A model generated the notes under the pieces. That model did no database searches, was not told the DNA's origin, and saw nothing but the letters and a program-made list of their open reading frames with translations. A program made the translations under genes and the position numbers. From Methylobacterium fujisawaense (GTDB lineage Bacteria > Pseudomonadota > Alphaproteobacteria > Rhizobiales > Beijerinckiaceae), in the NCBI RefSeq assembly GCF_014138435.1, contig NZ_JACJIM010000001.1:959172-1023171 (forward strand): a DNA stretch of 64,000 bases. The letters are read 5' to 3'. Positions 36,061 to 44,837 of the stretch are shown piece after piece. How positions within the stretch are numbered: position 1 is the stretch's first letter; every line of letters begins with the position of its first letter.

Positions 36061-36504
36061 ATGACGGACCTCTCGCACGACCCGGACTTCTTCGCCCTGC
36101 TCACCGGCAGCTATGCGCGGCGGCTCGGCGAGTCCCTGGTGCCGGCCGGTGCCGATGCGGCCTGGCTGTACGCGGCGGCCCCCTTCGCGGTCCTCGCCCA
36201 CGATGGCGGCGCGGATCCCCGCTTCGTCTACGGCAACCGGGCCGCCCAGGCCTGCTTCGGCTACGCCTGGGACGAACTGATCGGCCTGCCCTCGCGGCTC
36301 TCGGCCGAGGCGCCCGAACGGGCCGCGCGGCAGAGCCTCCTCGACGCGGTCACCCGGGACGGCTTCAGCCGCGGCTATCGCGGCCTGCGGATCGCCAAGG
36401 ACGGGCGGCGGTTCTGGATCGACCAGGCGGTGGTCTGGCAGCTCGACCGCGACGGCATGAATGTGGGACAGGCCGCGACCTTCTCGGCATGGCGCGACGC
36501 CTGA
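36061..36504 (+). CDS. MEKHLA domain protein
   Basis: A 147-residue soluble protein with a PAS-like MEKHLA domain. Features are LLTGSYARRLGESLVP, FVYGNRAAQACFGYAWDELI, PSRLSAEAPERAARQSLL and the C-terminal IAKDGRRFWIDQAVVWQL. The domain also occurs at the C-terminus of plant HD-ZIP III factors, and free-standing bacterial forms are thought to sense a small ligand or redox state. It starts seven bases after the propeller protein, so the two form a likely operon. The ligand is unknown. Confidence 0.88.
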   Translation: MTDLSHDPDFFALLTGSYARRLGESLVPAGADAAWLYAAAPFAVLAHDGGADPRFVYGNRAAQACFGYAWDELIGLPSRLSAEAPERAARQSLLDAVTRDGFSRGYRGLRIAKDGRRFWIDQAVVWQLDRDGMNVGQAATFSAWRDA

Positions 36505-36798
36505 GGAAGCGGCCGATCCTGCCGGCTCCGTCGCCGGGCCAGCCCCGTCGCAGGCCGGGCCTTACACCTTCCGATAGAAGTCTCTTGAAAATATCAGTTA
36601 CAGATAGAAATCAGTCACGCGCTTTGCAGTCTCGATCACGTTCGTTTGAAATCTTGTCTTGGCTCGAAACTCGACTGCATTTATCGACTAAACTTTAATC
36701 ATCGTGCCTCACCAAGGTGCAAACTCCGAAATCACCGCGCGCGTGTCTGCGCCGCCGCCGGTCTCGGATGCCACCGTCTGGAAGGCCACCCGCCCACG
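36505..36798 (+). promoter_or_regulatory. AT-richer leader upstream of the chemotaxis receptor gene
   Basis: 294 bp without a supported gene. The stretch 36570-36710 is strikingly less GC-rich than its surroundings (GAAAATATCAG, CTAAACTTTAATCATC). It probably holds the promoter of the MCP gene. I could not assign a specific sigma factor; in-frame starts upstream of 36799 lack the membrane-signal N-terminus. Confidence 0.45.
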
Positions 36799-38460
36799 AT
36801 GACCATCAAACTCAGACTGCTCGCACTCCTGGCCGTCATGGGCCTGCTCCTGCTCGCATGTGCCGCCATGGGCAATCTCGCCCTTCACTGGAATCACCAG
36901 AGCTTCAAGACCGTCTTCGACGACCGCGTCGTCTGCCTCCGGCAATTCAGCATCATCCGCGATGCCTATGACGACCTGATCGACGTCTCGCGCAGGCTGC
37001 GCGGCCGGCAGATCGACCCGGCCCAGGCGAAGGACCAGATCGAGCGCGATCTCTCCAACCTGCACACGCAGTGGTCGGCCTATCTGGCGACCTACCTGAC
37101 CCCGGAGGAGAAAGCCCTGGCCACCGAGCTGCAGGGGTCGCTCGACCGGAACGATGCCATCGCGGCCGAGATCCTCAAGCGCATCACCGCCGGTCGCGCT
37201 TCGGATTTCGAGTCCACGCATGCGGACCTGCTGACGAGCCTGCGGACCGCCAACGCGACCCTCGGCAAGCTCACGGCCTTGCAGGTCCGTGAAGCGGAGG
37301 CGGAGTTCGAGCGCTCCGAGACCACCGCGGGCTGGTCGCGCCTCGCCCTGCTGGCCGCCCTCGTCCTCGCGGCGCTCAGCATCGCCTACGGCATCTACAC
37401 GATCGTCGTGCAGGTGATCCGTCCGCTCGGCGGCATGACGGCGACGATGACCCGCCTGGCCGCCGGCGAGCTCGAGGCGCCGGTCACGGGCGCGGAACGG
37501 GCGGACGAGATCGGTGGGATGGCCCAGGCCGTCCAGGTGTTCAAGGAGGCGATGATCGCCAAGCGGGACGCCGACGCGGCCGCGGCGATCGAGAACGCCG
37601 CCAAGATGCGGCGGGCCCAGGTGCTGGACGATGCGACGCGGGCGTTCCAGAGCCAGGTCACGCAGCTCACGCACGGCCTGGCCTCGGCCGCCACCGAGAT
37701 GGAGGCGACCGCCCAGTCGATGAGCCGCACGGCCGATCAGACGGCGGGTCAATCCATGAGCGTCGCCTCGGCCGCCGAGCAGACCTCCTCCAACGTCCAG
37801 ACCGTGGCGGCGGCGAGCGAGGAAATGGCGGCCTCCATCGGCGAGATCGCCCAGCAGGTCGCCCGCTCCACGATCATGGCCGAGCGGGCCGCCGCGGATG
37901 CCGCGCAGTCCACCACGATCGTGCGCGGGCTGGCCGAGGGCGCCGAGAAGATCGGGGCGGTGGTCGGCCTGATCTCCGGGATCGCCGCTCAGACGAACCT
38001 GCTGGCGCTCAACGCCACGATCGAGGCCGCCCGTGCGGGCGAGGCGGGGCGCGGCTTCGCCGTCGTCGCAGGCGAGGTCAAGGAGCTGGCCTCGCAGACG
38101 GCGCGGGCGACGGACACCATCGCCGCGCAGATCAACGCCATCCAGGGCGAGACCCGCGAGGCCGTCGCGGCCATCCAGTCGATCGGCGCGACGATCACTG
38201 AACTCCGCGAGATCGCCGTCGGCGTGGCCGCCGCCATGGAGGAGCAGGGCGCGGCGACCCAGGAGATCGTCCGCAACGTCACGCAGGCGGCTCAGGGCAC
38301 CCAGTCGGTCACCGTCAGCATCGGCAGCGTCACGCAGGCCGCGAGCGAGACCGGCGCCGCCTCCGCGCAGGTGCTCACCGCAGCGTCGGAGCTGTCACGG
38401 CAATCCGAGCAGCTCGGGGCCGAAGTGTCGGGCTTCCTCGCCACGGTCCGGGCGGCCTGA
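36799..38460 (+). CDS. Methyl-accepting chemotaxis protein
   Basis: A 553-residue chemoreceptor. The first transmembrane helix is about residues 6-26 and the second about 185-210. Between them is a periplasmic four-helix-bundle-like ligand region of about 155 residues. HAMP follows ([20 protein letters not shown]), then a signalling domain. The conserved hairpin tip reads [20 protein letters not shown], then [15 protein letters not shown]. It would steer flagellar motility through CheA/CheW, which are not in this window. The ligand is unknown. Confidence 0.93.
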   Translation: MTIKLRLLALLAVMGLLLLACAAMGNLALHWNHQSFKTVFDDRVVCLRQFSIIRDAYDDLIDVSRRLRGRQIDPAQAKDQIERDLSNLHTQWSAYLATYLTPEEKALATELQGSLDRNDAIAAEILKRITAGRASDFESTHADLLTSLRTANATLGKLTALQVREAEAEFERSETTAGWSRLALLAALVLAALSIAYGIYTIVVQVIRPLGGMTATMTRLAAGELEAPVTGAERADEIGGMAQAVQVFKEAMIAKRDADAAAAIENAAKMRRAQVLDDATRAFQSQVTQLTHGLASAATEMEATAQSMSRTADQTAGQSMSVASAAEQTSSNVQTVAAASEEMAASIGEIAQQVARSTIMAERAAADAAQSTTIVRGLAEGAEKIGAVVGLISGIAAQTNLLALNATIEAARAGEAGRGFAVVAGEVKELASQTARATDTIAAQINAIQGETREAVAAIQSIGATITELREIAVGVAAAMEEQGAATQEIVRNVTQAAQGTQSVTVSIGSVTQAASETGAASAQVLTAASELSRQSEQLGAEVSGFLATVRAA

Positions 38461-38502
38461 CGGCCCCTCGGGCCGACCGGGCGGGCCTCCTCAGGCCCGC
38501 CC
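38461..38502. terminator. Two hairpins between convergent MCP and ABC genes
   Basis: Right after the MCP stop, CGGCCC/GGGCCG form a short stem (38461-38475). GGGCGGGCC/GGCCCGCCC form a 9-bp stem with a six-base loop (38479-38502) overlapping the last codons of the convergent ATPase gene. They probably act as a bidirectional terminator; no U-tracts are seen. Confidence 0.45.
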
Positions 38503-39471
38503 CTCCTGGACGGCGTGGCAGGCGACGCCGTCCAGCAGCGCCGGCACCTCGGTCCGGCAGCGGTCGTTCGCCAGCGGACAGCGCGGGTTGAAGGTGCAGC
38601 CGGGCGGCGGGTCGATCGGGTTCGGGATCTCGCCGGAGACCGGCACCCGGGCGCGGCCGACATGGGCGAGGTCGGGCACCGCGTCGAGGAGCATCCGCGT
38701 GTAGGGATGGCGGGGCCTGGCGAACAGGTCCTTGGCGGCGGCGACCTCCACGAGGCGGCCGAGATACATCACCCCCACCCGGGTGGCCATGTGGCGGACC
38801 ACGGCGAGGTTGTGGGAGATGAACAGGTAGGTCAGCCCGAGACGGTCCTGCAGGTCGCGCATCAGGTTGAGGATCTGCGCCTGCACCGAGACGTCGAGCG
38901 CCGAGGTCGGCTCGTCGCCCACGAGGAACTCCGCTTGGCTCGCCAGCGCCCGGGCGATCGCCACCCGCTGGCGCTGGCCGCCGGAGAATTCGTGCGGGTA
39001 TTTTTTCGCATCGTCCGGGTGGAGCCCGACCAGGCCGAGCAGCTCGCTGACCCGGGCGCGGATCGCCCCCTCCCCCTGGATCAGGCCGAAGGCCCGGATC
39101 GGCTCCGCGATGATCCGGCCCACCCGCCAGCGCGGGTTCATGGACGCGTAGGGGTCCTGGAAGATCATCTGGATGCGCGCCCGCAGGCGCCGCCGGGCTG
39201 CGGCCTGGCGCGGGTCGGTCATCGAGACGCCGGTGATCGTCACCTCCCCGGCCGAGGGCGGCAGCAGGCCGACCACCATCCGCGCCACCGTCGACTTGCC
39301 GGAGCCGGATTCGCCCACGATCGCGAAGGTCTCGCCCTTCTCGATCGTGAACCCGACCCGGTCCACCGCCGTGAGGAATTTCCGGGGCTCGCCCTCGAGC
39401 ACCCGGTTGAGCCAGGGCTTCGAGACGTCGAACCGGCGGCGCAGATCGGTGACTTCGACGTAGGCGCTCAC
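38491..39471 (-). CDS. dppF: Peptide ABC transporter ATP-binding protein (DppF-type)
   Basis: A 326-residue ATPase energising the peptide importer encoded upstream. Walker A is VGESGSGKST, the signature is HEFSGGQRQRVAIARAL, and Walker B is EFLVGDEPTSALD. The C-terminal oligopeptide-transporter extension contains CTFNPRCPLANDRC, the Cys cluster typical of the Dpp/Opp group. Its GTG start overlaps the end of the preceding ATPase gene by four bases. It is the last gene of the five-gene system. Substrate may be peptides, nickel or another solute; sequence alone does not decide. Confidence 0.92.
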   Translation of the reverse strand: MSAYVEVTDLRRRFDVSKPWLNRVLEGEPRKFLTAVDRVGFTIEKGETFAIVGESGSGKSTVARMVVGLLPPSAGEVTITGVSMTDPRQAAARRRLRARIQMIFQDPYASMNPRWRVGRIIAEPIRAFGLIQGEGAIRARVSELLGLVGLHPDDAKKYPHEFSGGQRQRVAIARALASQAEFLVGDEPTSALDVSVQAQILNLMRDLQDRLGLTYLFISHNLAVVRHMATRVGVMYLGRLVEVAAAKDLFARPRHPYTRMLLDAVPDLAHVGRARVPVSGEIPNPIDPPPGCTFNPRCPLANDRCRTEVPALLDGVACHAVQEGRA

Positions 39472-40448
39472 GCTGCGCGCTCCGCTGCATCGTACAGGTG
39501 ACAGGCCACCCGGCTCGCCTCCACGGCCTGCGGCTCCGGCCGCTCGACCCGGCAGCGCGAAAAGACCTTCGGGCAGCGCGGGTTGAAGGCGCAGCCCTTG
39601 GGGATGGCGGTGAGGCGCGGCATCGAGCCGGGGATCTGGCTCAGCCGCGTGGCCTCCTGCGACAGGGTCGGGATCGCCCCCATCAGCCCGACCGCGTAGG
39701 GATGGTGGGGCTTCGCGATCACCGAGGCGACCGGGCCGATCTCGGCGACGCGCCCGGCATACATCACCGCCACCCGGTCGGCGGCCTCGGCGATCACGCC
39801 CATGTCGTGGGTCACCAGCATCACCGCGGTGCCGTGCTCCCGGCAGAGGCGCTTGAGCAAGGTGATGATCTGGGCCTGGACCGAGACGTCGAGCGCCGTA
39901 GTCGGCTCGTCGGCGATGATCAGCTCCGGCTCGGCGGCGAGCGCGAGGGCGATCACCACCCGCTGGCGCATGCCCCCGGAGAACTCGTGCGGGTAGCCGT
40001 CGATCCGCCGCTCGGGGGCCGGGATGCCGACCTCGGCGAGCAGGTCGATGGCGCGGGTGCGGGCGGCTTTCCCCGACAGGTCGGTGTGGGTGCGCAGGGT
40101 CTCGACGATCTGGTCGCCCACCCGGAACAGCGGGTCGAGCGAGGTCAGCGGATCCTGGAAGATCATGCCGATGCGCTTGCCCCGCACCCGCCGCATGGCC
40201 TCGGGCGAGAGATTGTCGATGCGCTCGCCGCGCAGCCGGATCTCGCCGCCGGCGATGCGTCCGGGGCGGTCGATCAGCCCGATCACCGCCGAGCCGGTCA
40301 CCGACTTGCCGGCCCCGGATTCGCCCACGACCCCGAGGATCTCGCCGCGGCCGATGTCGAACGAGACCCGGTCGATGGCGGTGAGCGGCCCGCGGCGGGT
40401 GTCGAAGGCGACCGTGAGATCGCGCACGGAGAGGATCGTGTCGGTCAT
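39468..40448 (-). CDS. dppD: Peptide ABC transporter ATP-binding protein (DppD-type)
   Basis: A 326-residue ATPase paired with the DppF-type protein. Walker A is VGESGAGKSV, the signature is HEFSGGMRQRVVIALAL, and Walker B is ELIIADEPTTALD. The C-terminal Cys cluster is CAFNPRCPKVFSRC. ATG at 40448 (MTDTILSVRDLTVAFDTRRG) is used. Between it and the permease gene lies a palindromic repeat. Confidence 0.92.
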   Translation of the reverse strand: MTDTILSVRDLTVAFDTRRGPLTAIDRVSFDIGRGEILGVVGESGAGKSVTGSAVIGLIDRPGRIAGGEIRLRGERIDNLSPEAMRRVRGKRIGMIFQDPLTSLDPLFRVGDQIVETLRTHTDLSGKAARTRAIDLLAEVGIPAPERRIDGYPHEFSGGMRQRVVIALALAAEPELIIADEPTTALDVSVQAQIITLLKRLCREHGTAVMLVTHDMGVIAEAADRVAVMYAGRVAEIGPVASVIAKPHHPYAVGLMGAIPTLSQEATRLSQIPGSMPRLTAIPKGCAFNPRCPKVFSRCRVERPEPQAVEASRVACHLYDAAERAA

Positions 40449-40497
40449 GGCGTGGCGGCTCCGGTGGCAACCGGGCGTCGGATGGGCGCCCCCGTCC

Positions 40498-40574
40498 TTG
40501 CGAGCGGAGCGAAGCAATCCAGCGGCGCCACGTTCACCAAGGTCGCGCTGCCCTGGGTCGCTTCGCTGCGCTCG
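40498..40574. repeat. Inverted REP-like repeat (TTGCGAGCGGAGCGAAGC type)
   Basis: The left arm TTGCGAGCGGAGCGAAGC (40498-40515) and the right arm GTCGCTTCGCTGCGCTCGCG (about 40556-40575) are imperfect inverted copies around a centre of about 40 bp. The pair fills the gap between dppC and dppD. A further single copy of the left arm occurs at 41618. Such short palindromic elements are common between genes in alphaproteobacteria and can fold in RNA, possibly tuning relative expression in the operon. Confidence 0.7.
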
Positions 40575-40590
40575 CGCTGACGATGTCCCA

Positions 40591-41562
40591 TCATTGCAGC
40601 TTCGGATTGAGCGCGTCGCGCAGCCAATCCCCCAGGAGGTTGATGGCGATGACCAGCCCGGCCAGCGCCAGCCCCGGGAAGGCGACGATCCACCACTCGC
40701 CGGAGAACAGGAAGCGGTTGCCGGTGCGGATCAGCGTGCCGAGCGACGGCATGGTCTCGGGCAGGCCGGTGCCGAGGAACGACAGGGTCGCCTCGGTGAT
40801 GATCGCGAGCGCCAAGTTGATCGTCGCGATGACGAAGACCGGGCCGGTGACGTTCGGCAGCACGTGGCGGACCAGGATCACCGGGGAGGACAGGCCGATC
40901 AGCCGCGCCGCCTGGACGTAGTCCTTGCCCTTCTCGACCATCACGGAGGACCGCACGGTCCGGGCGTACTGCACCCAGAAGGACAGGCCGATCGACACCA
41001 CGATCAGCCCGATCAGTGGCCCGACGTCGAGGGCGCTGCCGAAGGTTGCCTTGGCGACGCCGTCCACCACCAGGGCGATCAGGATCGCCGGGAAGGTGAG
41101 CTGCACGTCGGCGATCCGCATGATCAGCGTGTCGAGGACGCCGCCCGCGTAGCCGGCGATCAGACCCAGCGCGATGCCGATGACGCCGGAGGTCAGCACC
41201 CCGAGCCCGCCGACGATCAGCGACAGGCGCAGGCCGTAGAGCACCGCCGAGAGCACGTCCCGGCCCTGGTCGTCGGTGCCGAGATAGTAGGGCGCCTGAC
41301 CGTCCGCCTGCCAGATCGGCGGCAGGTTGGAGTTGATCAGGTCGAGCTGGGCCGGGTCGTAGGGGTTCTGCGGGGCGATCAGGGGCGCCGCGAAGGCGAG
41401 CCCGACCATCAGCACCGTGGCGACCAGCGCCGCCATGGCGGTCTTCGAGCGCAGGAAGCTCGCCAGCAGGTCGGAATCCCGCCAGCGCGCGAGGCGGGAG
41501 GGCGCCGCCTCCGGCAGGGGGACCGGCGGGGCATCGCCCGCGTCGAGGTCGTATCCGCTCAT
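40591..41562 (-). CDS. dppC: Peptide ABC transporter permease (DppC-type)
   Basis: A 323-residue inner-membrane permease with about six transmembrane helices. A cytoplasmic N-terminus precedes the first helix (MAALVATVLMVGLAFAAPLI). The family motif YLGTDDQGRDVLSAVLYGLR is present, as is the EAA loop region AARLIGLSSPVILVRHVLPN. It pairs with the DppB-type permease upstream. A repeat-filled gap of about 360 bp separates the two permease genes, which is unusual for this operon type. Confidence 0.93.
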   Translation of the reverse strand: MSGYDLDAGDAPPVPLPEAAPSRLARWRDSDLLASFLRSKTAMAALVATVLMVGLAFAAPLIAPQNPYDPAQLDLINSNLPPIWQADGQAPYYLGTDDQGRDVLSAVLYGLRLSLIVGGLGVLTSGVIGIALGLIAGYAGGVLDTLIMRIADVQLTFPAILIALVVDGVAKATFGSALDVGPLIGLIVVSIGLSFWVQYARTVRSSVMVEKGKDYVQAARLIGLSSPVILVRHVLPNVTGPVFVIATINLALAIITEATLSFLGTGLPETMPSLGTLIRTGNRFLFSGEWWIVAFPGLALAGLVIAINLLGDWLRDALNPKLQ

Positions 41563-41923
41563 CGGTCGCCCTTCACGCCGTGTCCGGTGGAAAGCTTCGG
41601 GGCGGCTGCCGTCGTCTTTGCGAGCGGAGCGAAGCGATAACGGCAACCCAGAATGCGACCATCTTGCGCCGACGGGCCTGGCAGGCGCGACCTGCCCCCT
41701 CTCCCGTGCGGGAGAGGGTCGGGGTGAGGGTCGAGACCGCTCAGAGTGAAGCGCACCCTCGAAGCGCCGACAGGCCGCGCCCCATCCGGACAGTTCTCAT
41801 CCCTCACACTGTCCCTCTCCCGCACGGGAGCGGGGACCCGGGCCTCCTGCGAAGCGGGCGTGACCGTCGCGTCCCGTTCAATGACGCGCGGCAGGCAAGC
41901 GGAACGGTGCGTCATGTCCGGTC
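41563..41923. repeat. Repeat-filled gap inside the peptide transporter operon
   Basis: No supported gene. At 41618 a copy of TTGCGAGCGGAGCGAAGC lies in the same orientation as the 40498 arm. At 41695-41730 and 41801-41835 there are two inverted copies of a palindrome built on CCCTCTCCCGTGCGGGAGAG with a flanking GTGAGGG tail, about 70 bp apart. A related palindrome is at 44771. The doublet of inverted palindromes has the layout of a REPIN-type mobile repeat. Confidence 0.72.
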
Positions 41924-42904
41924 TCACGCCGCCCGCCCGGTCGAGAGCCGCAGGCGCGGATCCACCACCGTGTAGAGGATGTCGACCACGAGGTTGATGG
42001 TCACGAAGATCAGCGCCACGAGCAGCAGGTACGCGGACATGATCGGGATATCGACGTTCTGCACGGCCTGCACGAACAGCAGGCCCATGCCGGGCCACTG
42101 GAACACCGTCTCGGTGATGATCGAGAAGGCGATGACCGAGCCGAGCTGCAGCCCCGCGATGGTGATCACCGGCACGAGGGTGTTCTTCAGGGCGTGCCGC
42201 AGGTGGACGGCGCGGGTGGTGAGCCCCCGCGCCCGGGCGAAGCGGATGTAGTCGGTGCGCAGGACCTCCAGCATCTCGGCGCGCACCAGCCGCATGATCA
42301 GCGTCATCTGGAACAGGCCGAGCGTCACCGAGGGCAGGATCAGGGCTTTGAGCCCCGACGCGGTGAGGAAGCCCGTCGTCCACCAGCCGAGCCGGACCGT
42401 GTCGCCCCGCCCGTAGGAGGGCAGCCAGCCGAGCGTCACCGAGAAGAGGTAGATCAGCAGGATGCCGATCAGGAAGGTCGGCAGGCTGATCCCGATGAGC
42501 GAGACGGCCTGGAACAGCCCGGCGAGCCAGGAGTCGCGGCGCAGGGCGCAGTAGACGCCCATGAGGACGCCGACCACGAGGGCGAAGACCGTCGCGCAGA
42601 AGGCGAGCTCCAGCGTCGCCGGCATGCGCTCGGCGAGGAGCTGCGCCACCGGCTGCCGGAACTGGTAGGAGATGCCGAACTGACCCCGCGCCACGCTGCC
42701 GGCGTAGCGGGCGAACTGGACCAGGACGGGATCGTCCAGGCCGAGATTTTTGCGGATCTCCGCCCGCTCGGCCACGGTGGTGTCGGGGCCGACGATCTGG
42801 TTCACGGGATCGCCCGCGAACCGGAACATCGCGAAGGCGATGAGCCCGACGACCGCGAGGACCGCGGCCGCCTGGATCACCCGGCGCAGCAGGAAGGCGA
42901 GCAC
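41924..42904 (-). CDS. dppB: Peptide ABC transporter permease (DppB-type)
   Basis: A 326-residue inner-membrane permease, N-terminus MLAFLLRRVIQAAAVLAVVG, with about six transmembrane helices. The EAA-loop region is DYIRFARARGLTTRAVHLRH, followed by ALKNTLVPVITIAGLQLG, as in DppB/OppB. It forms the membrane channel with the DppC-type protein. Its start is nine bases from the end of the substrate-binding protein gene. Confidence 0.94.
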   Translation of the reverse strand: MLAFLLRRVIQAAAVLAVVGLIAFAMFRFAGDPVNQIVGPDTTVAERAEIRKNLGLDDPVLVQFARYAGSVARGQFGISYQFRQPVAQLLAERMPATLELAFCATVFALVVGVLMGVYCALRRDSWLAGLFQAVSLIGISLPTFLIGILLIYLFSVTLGWLPSYGRGDTVRLGWWTTGFLTASGLKALILPSVTLGLFQMTLIMRLVRAEMLEVLRTDYIRFARARGLTTRAVHLRHALKNTLVPVITIAGLQLGSVIAFSIITETVFQWPGMGLLFVQAVQNVDIPIMSAYLLLVALIFVTINLVVDILYTVVDPRLRLSTGRAA

Positions 42905-42913
42905 GCCCGGATC

Positions 42914-44530
42914 CTACTGCGGATCCTTCGACACCCAGTAGAGCAGGAGCAGGTTGTCGGCGCGCTGGGTCAGGTGGACCTTCTTGGAGACGCCCCAGGC
43001 CAGCGCCTGCTGGTGCAGCGGGATGTAGCCCCAGTCGGTGTTGAGGACGTCGAAGCCCTCCTTGATCAGGGCGTCGCGCTTGGCCTTGTCGGTCTCGCCC
43101 TCGACCTTGTCGGCGATGGCGTCGATCTTCGGATCGCAATAGCCCGCGAGGTTCCAGCTGCCCCGGCCCGACTTGTCGCCGGGCTTCCGGCAGCCGACGA
43201 TCTCGTAGAGGATGTTGTGGCTGTCCAGCGAGGACGGGGTCCAGCCGAGCAGGTAGAACGACGTGTCGTAGTTCGGGGCCAGCACCTTGGCGAAGTACTT
43301 GGCCTTCGGCTGCGCGTTGAGGTTCACCTTGACGTTGATGCGGGCGAGCATCGAGACCACCGCCTGGCAGATCGCCTCGTCGTTGACGTAGCGGTCGTTG
43401 GGGCAATCCATGGTGAGCGAGAAGCCGTCCGGATAGCCGGCCTGGGCCATCAGCTCCTTGGCCTTCTTCAGGTCGGTGGCGGGGCGCTTGAACTCGGCGC
43501 CGCGGTCGTAGAGGCTCGGGGCGATCATCAGCGCCGAGGGCACCGCCTGCCCGCGCATGACCCGCTTGGCGATCGTGTCCTCGTCGATGGCGAGGTAGAA
43601 GGCCTCGCGGACCTTGATGTCCTTGAACGGGTTCTTGCCCTTGACGCTCGAATCCTTCAGCTCGTCCCGGTCCTGGTCCATGCCGAGGAAGATCGTGCGC
43701 AGTTCGGGCCCGGCCATCACGGTGGCGGTGCCGCTGGCGTTCACCCGCTGCTGGTCCTGCAGCGGCACGGGGTCGATCCAGTCGACCTCGCCGGAGAGGA
43801 GCGCGGCGACGCGGGTCGCCGGGTTGGCGATGGTGGTCAGCACCGCCTCGTCGAGGTTCGACTCGACCTTGCCCCAGTAGCCGTCGAACTTCTTGAACAC
43901 CGTCTTCACGCCCGGCTGGTGCTCGGCGATCACGAAGGGGCCGGTGCCGTTCTCGTGGAGGGTGGCGTAGCTCGGGCTGGAGGCGTTGGGCGGCGTCGGC
44001 TGCACGACGCCGTTCTTCTCAGACCATGCCTTCGACATGATCAGCCAGGTCGGGAACTGGGCGATGGCGATGGGGTTCGGCTTCTTCAGCACCATGTCGA
44101 CGGTGAAGTCGTCGACCTTCACGAATTCGGCGTCGGACGGGACGTTGGTGGTGAAGTTCGAGCCCGGGGCGCGGACCCGCTGGGCGGAGAAGATCACGTC
44201 GTCGGCGGTGAAGGGCGTGCCGTCGTGGAACTTCACGTTCTTGCGCAGGTGGAAGCGCCAGCGGGTCGGCTCGGGCGTCTCCCAGGACTCGGCGAGGCCG
44301 GGGGCGAATTTCAGGTTCTTGTCGAGGGTGACGAGGGATTCGTAGGCCGCCTGCTGCATGCCCTCGGTGAAGCTCTCCTTGAGGGAGTACGGGTCGAGGG
44401 ATTTCAGGTCACCCTGGAAGGCGAAACGGAAGACGTTCGCGGCCTGCGCGGGCAACGCCGCGAAAGCGAACGTCGCGACGGCACCCGTGGCCACGCCGCG
44501 GACGAGGGTCTTCAGGGTCGAACGGGACAA
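42914..44530 (-). CDS. dppA: Peptide ABC transporter substrate-binding protein (DppA/family 5)
   Basis: A 538-residue periplasmic binding protein, first gene of the transporter operon. The signal peptide ends near ALPAQAANVF. The family-5 pattern is clear: LDPYSLKESFTEGMQQAAYE, LAESWETPEPTRWRFHLRKN, and VKFHDGTPFTADDV. TTG at 44530 with GGAG seven bases upstream is chosen, because it places the signal peptide at the N-terminus. The ATG at 44611 would add 27 residues and lacks a ribosome site. The ligand (dipeptides, oligopeptides or other) is not determined. Confidence 0.9.
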   Translation of the reverse strand: MSRSTLKTLVRGVATGAVATFAFAALPAQAANVFRFAFQGDLKSLDPYSLKESFTEGMQQAAYESLVTLDKNLKFAPGLAESWETPEPTRWRFHLRKNVKFHDGTPFTADDVIFSAQRVRAPGSNFTTNVPSDAEFVKVDDFTVDMVLKKPNPIAIAQFPTWLIMSKAWSEKNGVVQPTPPNASSPSYATLHENGTGPFVIAEHQPGVKTVFKKFDGYWGKVESNLDEAVLTTIANPATRVAALLSGEVDWIDPVPLQDQQRVNASGTATVMAGPELRTIFLGMDQDRDELKDSSVKGKNPFKDIKVREAFYLAIDEDTIAKRVMRGQAVPSALMIAPSLYDRGAEFKRPATDLKKAKELMAQAGYPDGFSLTMDCPNDRYVNDEAICQAVVSMLARINVKVNLNAQPKAKYFAKVLAPNYDTSFYLLGWTPSSLDSHNILYEIVGCRKPGDKSGRGSWNLAGYCDPKIDAIADKVEGETDKAKRDALIKEGFDVLNTDWGYIPLHQQALAWGVSKKVHLTQRADNLLLLYWVSKDPQ

Positions 44531-44770
44531 GCGGATCTCCGGAACCGTGAATGCGCCACCGGCCGGCAGCCCCGGCGGTGTCCACCGCGGCGTCAGCAAG
44601 CTTCGGACCATCTGTATACAAGGCGGCGGCCGAGGCTGTCGCGGGTGAGTGACATTATTCGGCCGCCCGAACGCGTTTTTCCCGCCTCCTATCGTCCTCG
44701 ATCGACGGCCGAGGCGCCGCCATCGCGCGGCAGGCGGGACCGGGACGGCCCTCGCGCATGGAAGCGCGCG

Positions 44771-44796
44771 CCTCCTCCCCCGTGCGGGAGAGGGGG
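44771..44796. repeat. Palindromic repeat, third copy of CCCGTGCGGGAG type
   Basis: CCTCCTCCCCCGTGCGGGAG and the following AGGGGG form an imperfect stem closely related to the two palindromes in the dppB-dppC gap. It lies between the dppA promoter side and the end of the RND permease gene, where it could also serve as a 3' transcript end. Confidence 0.6.
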
Positions 44797-44837
44797 CGCG
44801 TCGCGCGTTGCATGGGCCGGGGCGCGAGCGCGCCGGC

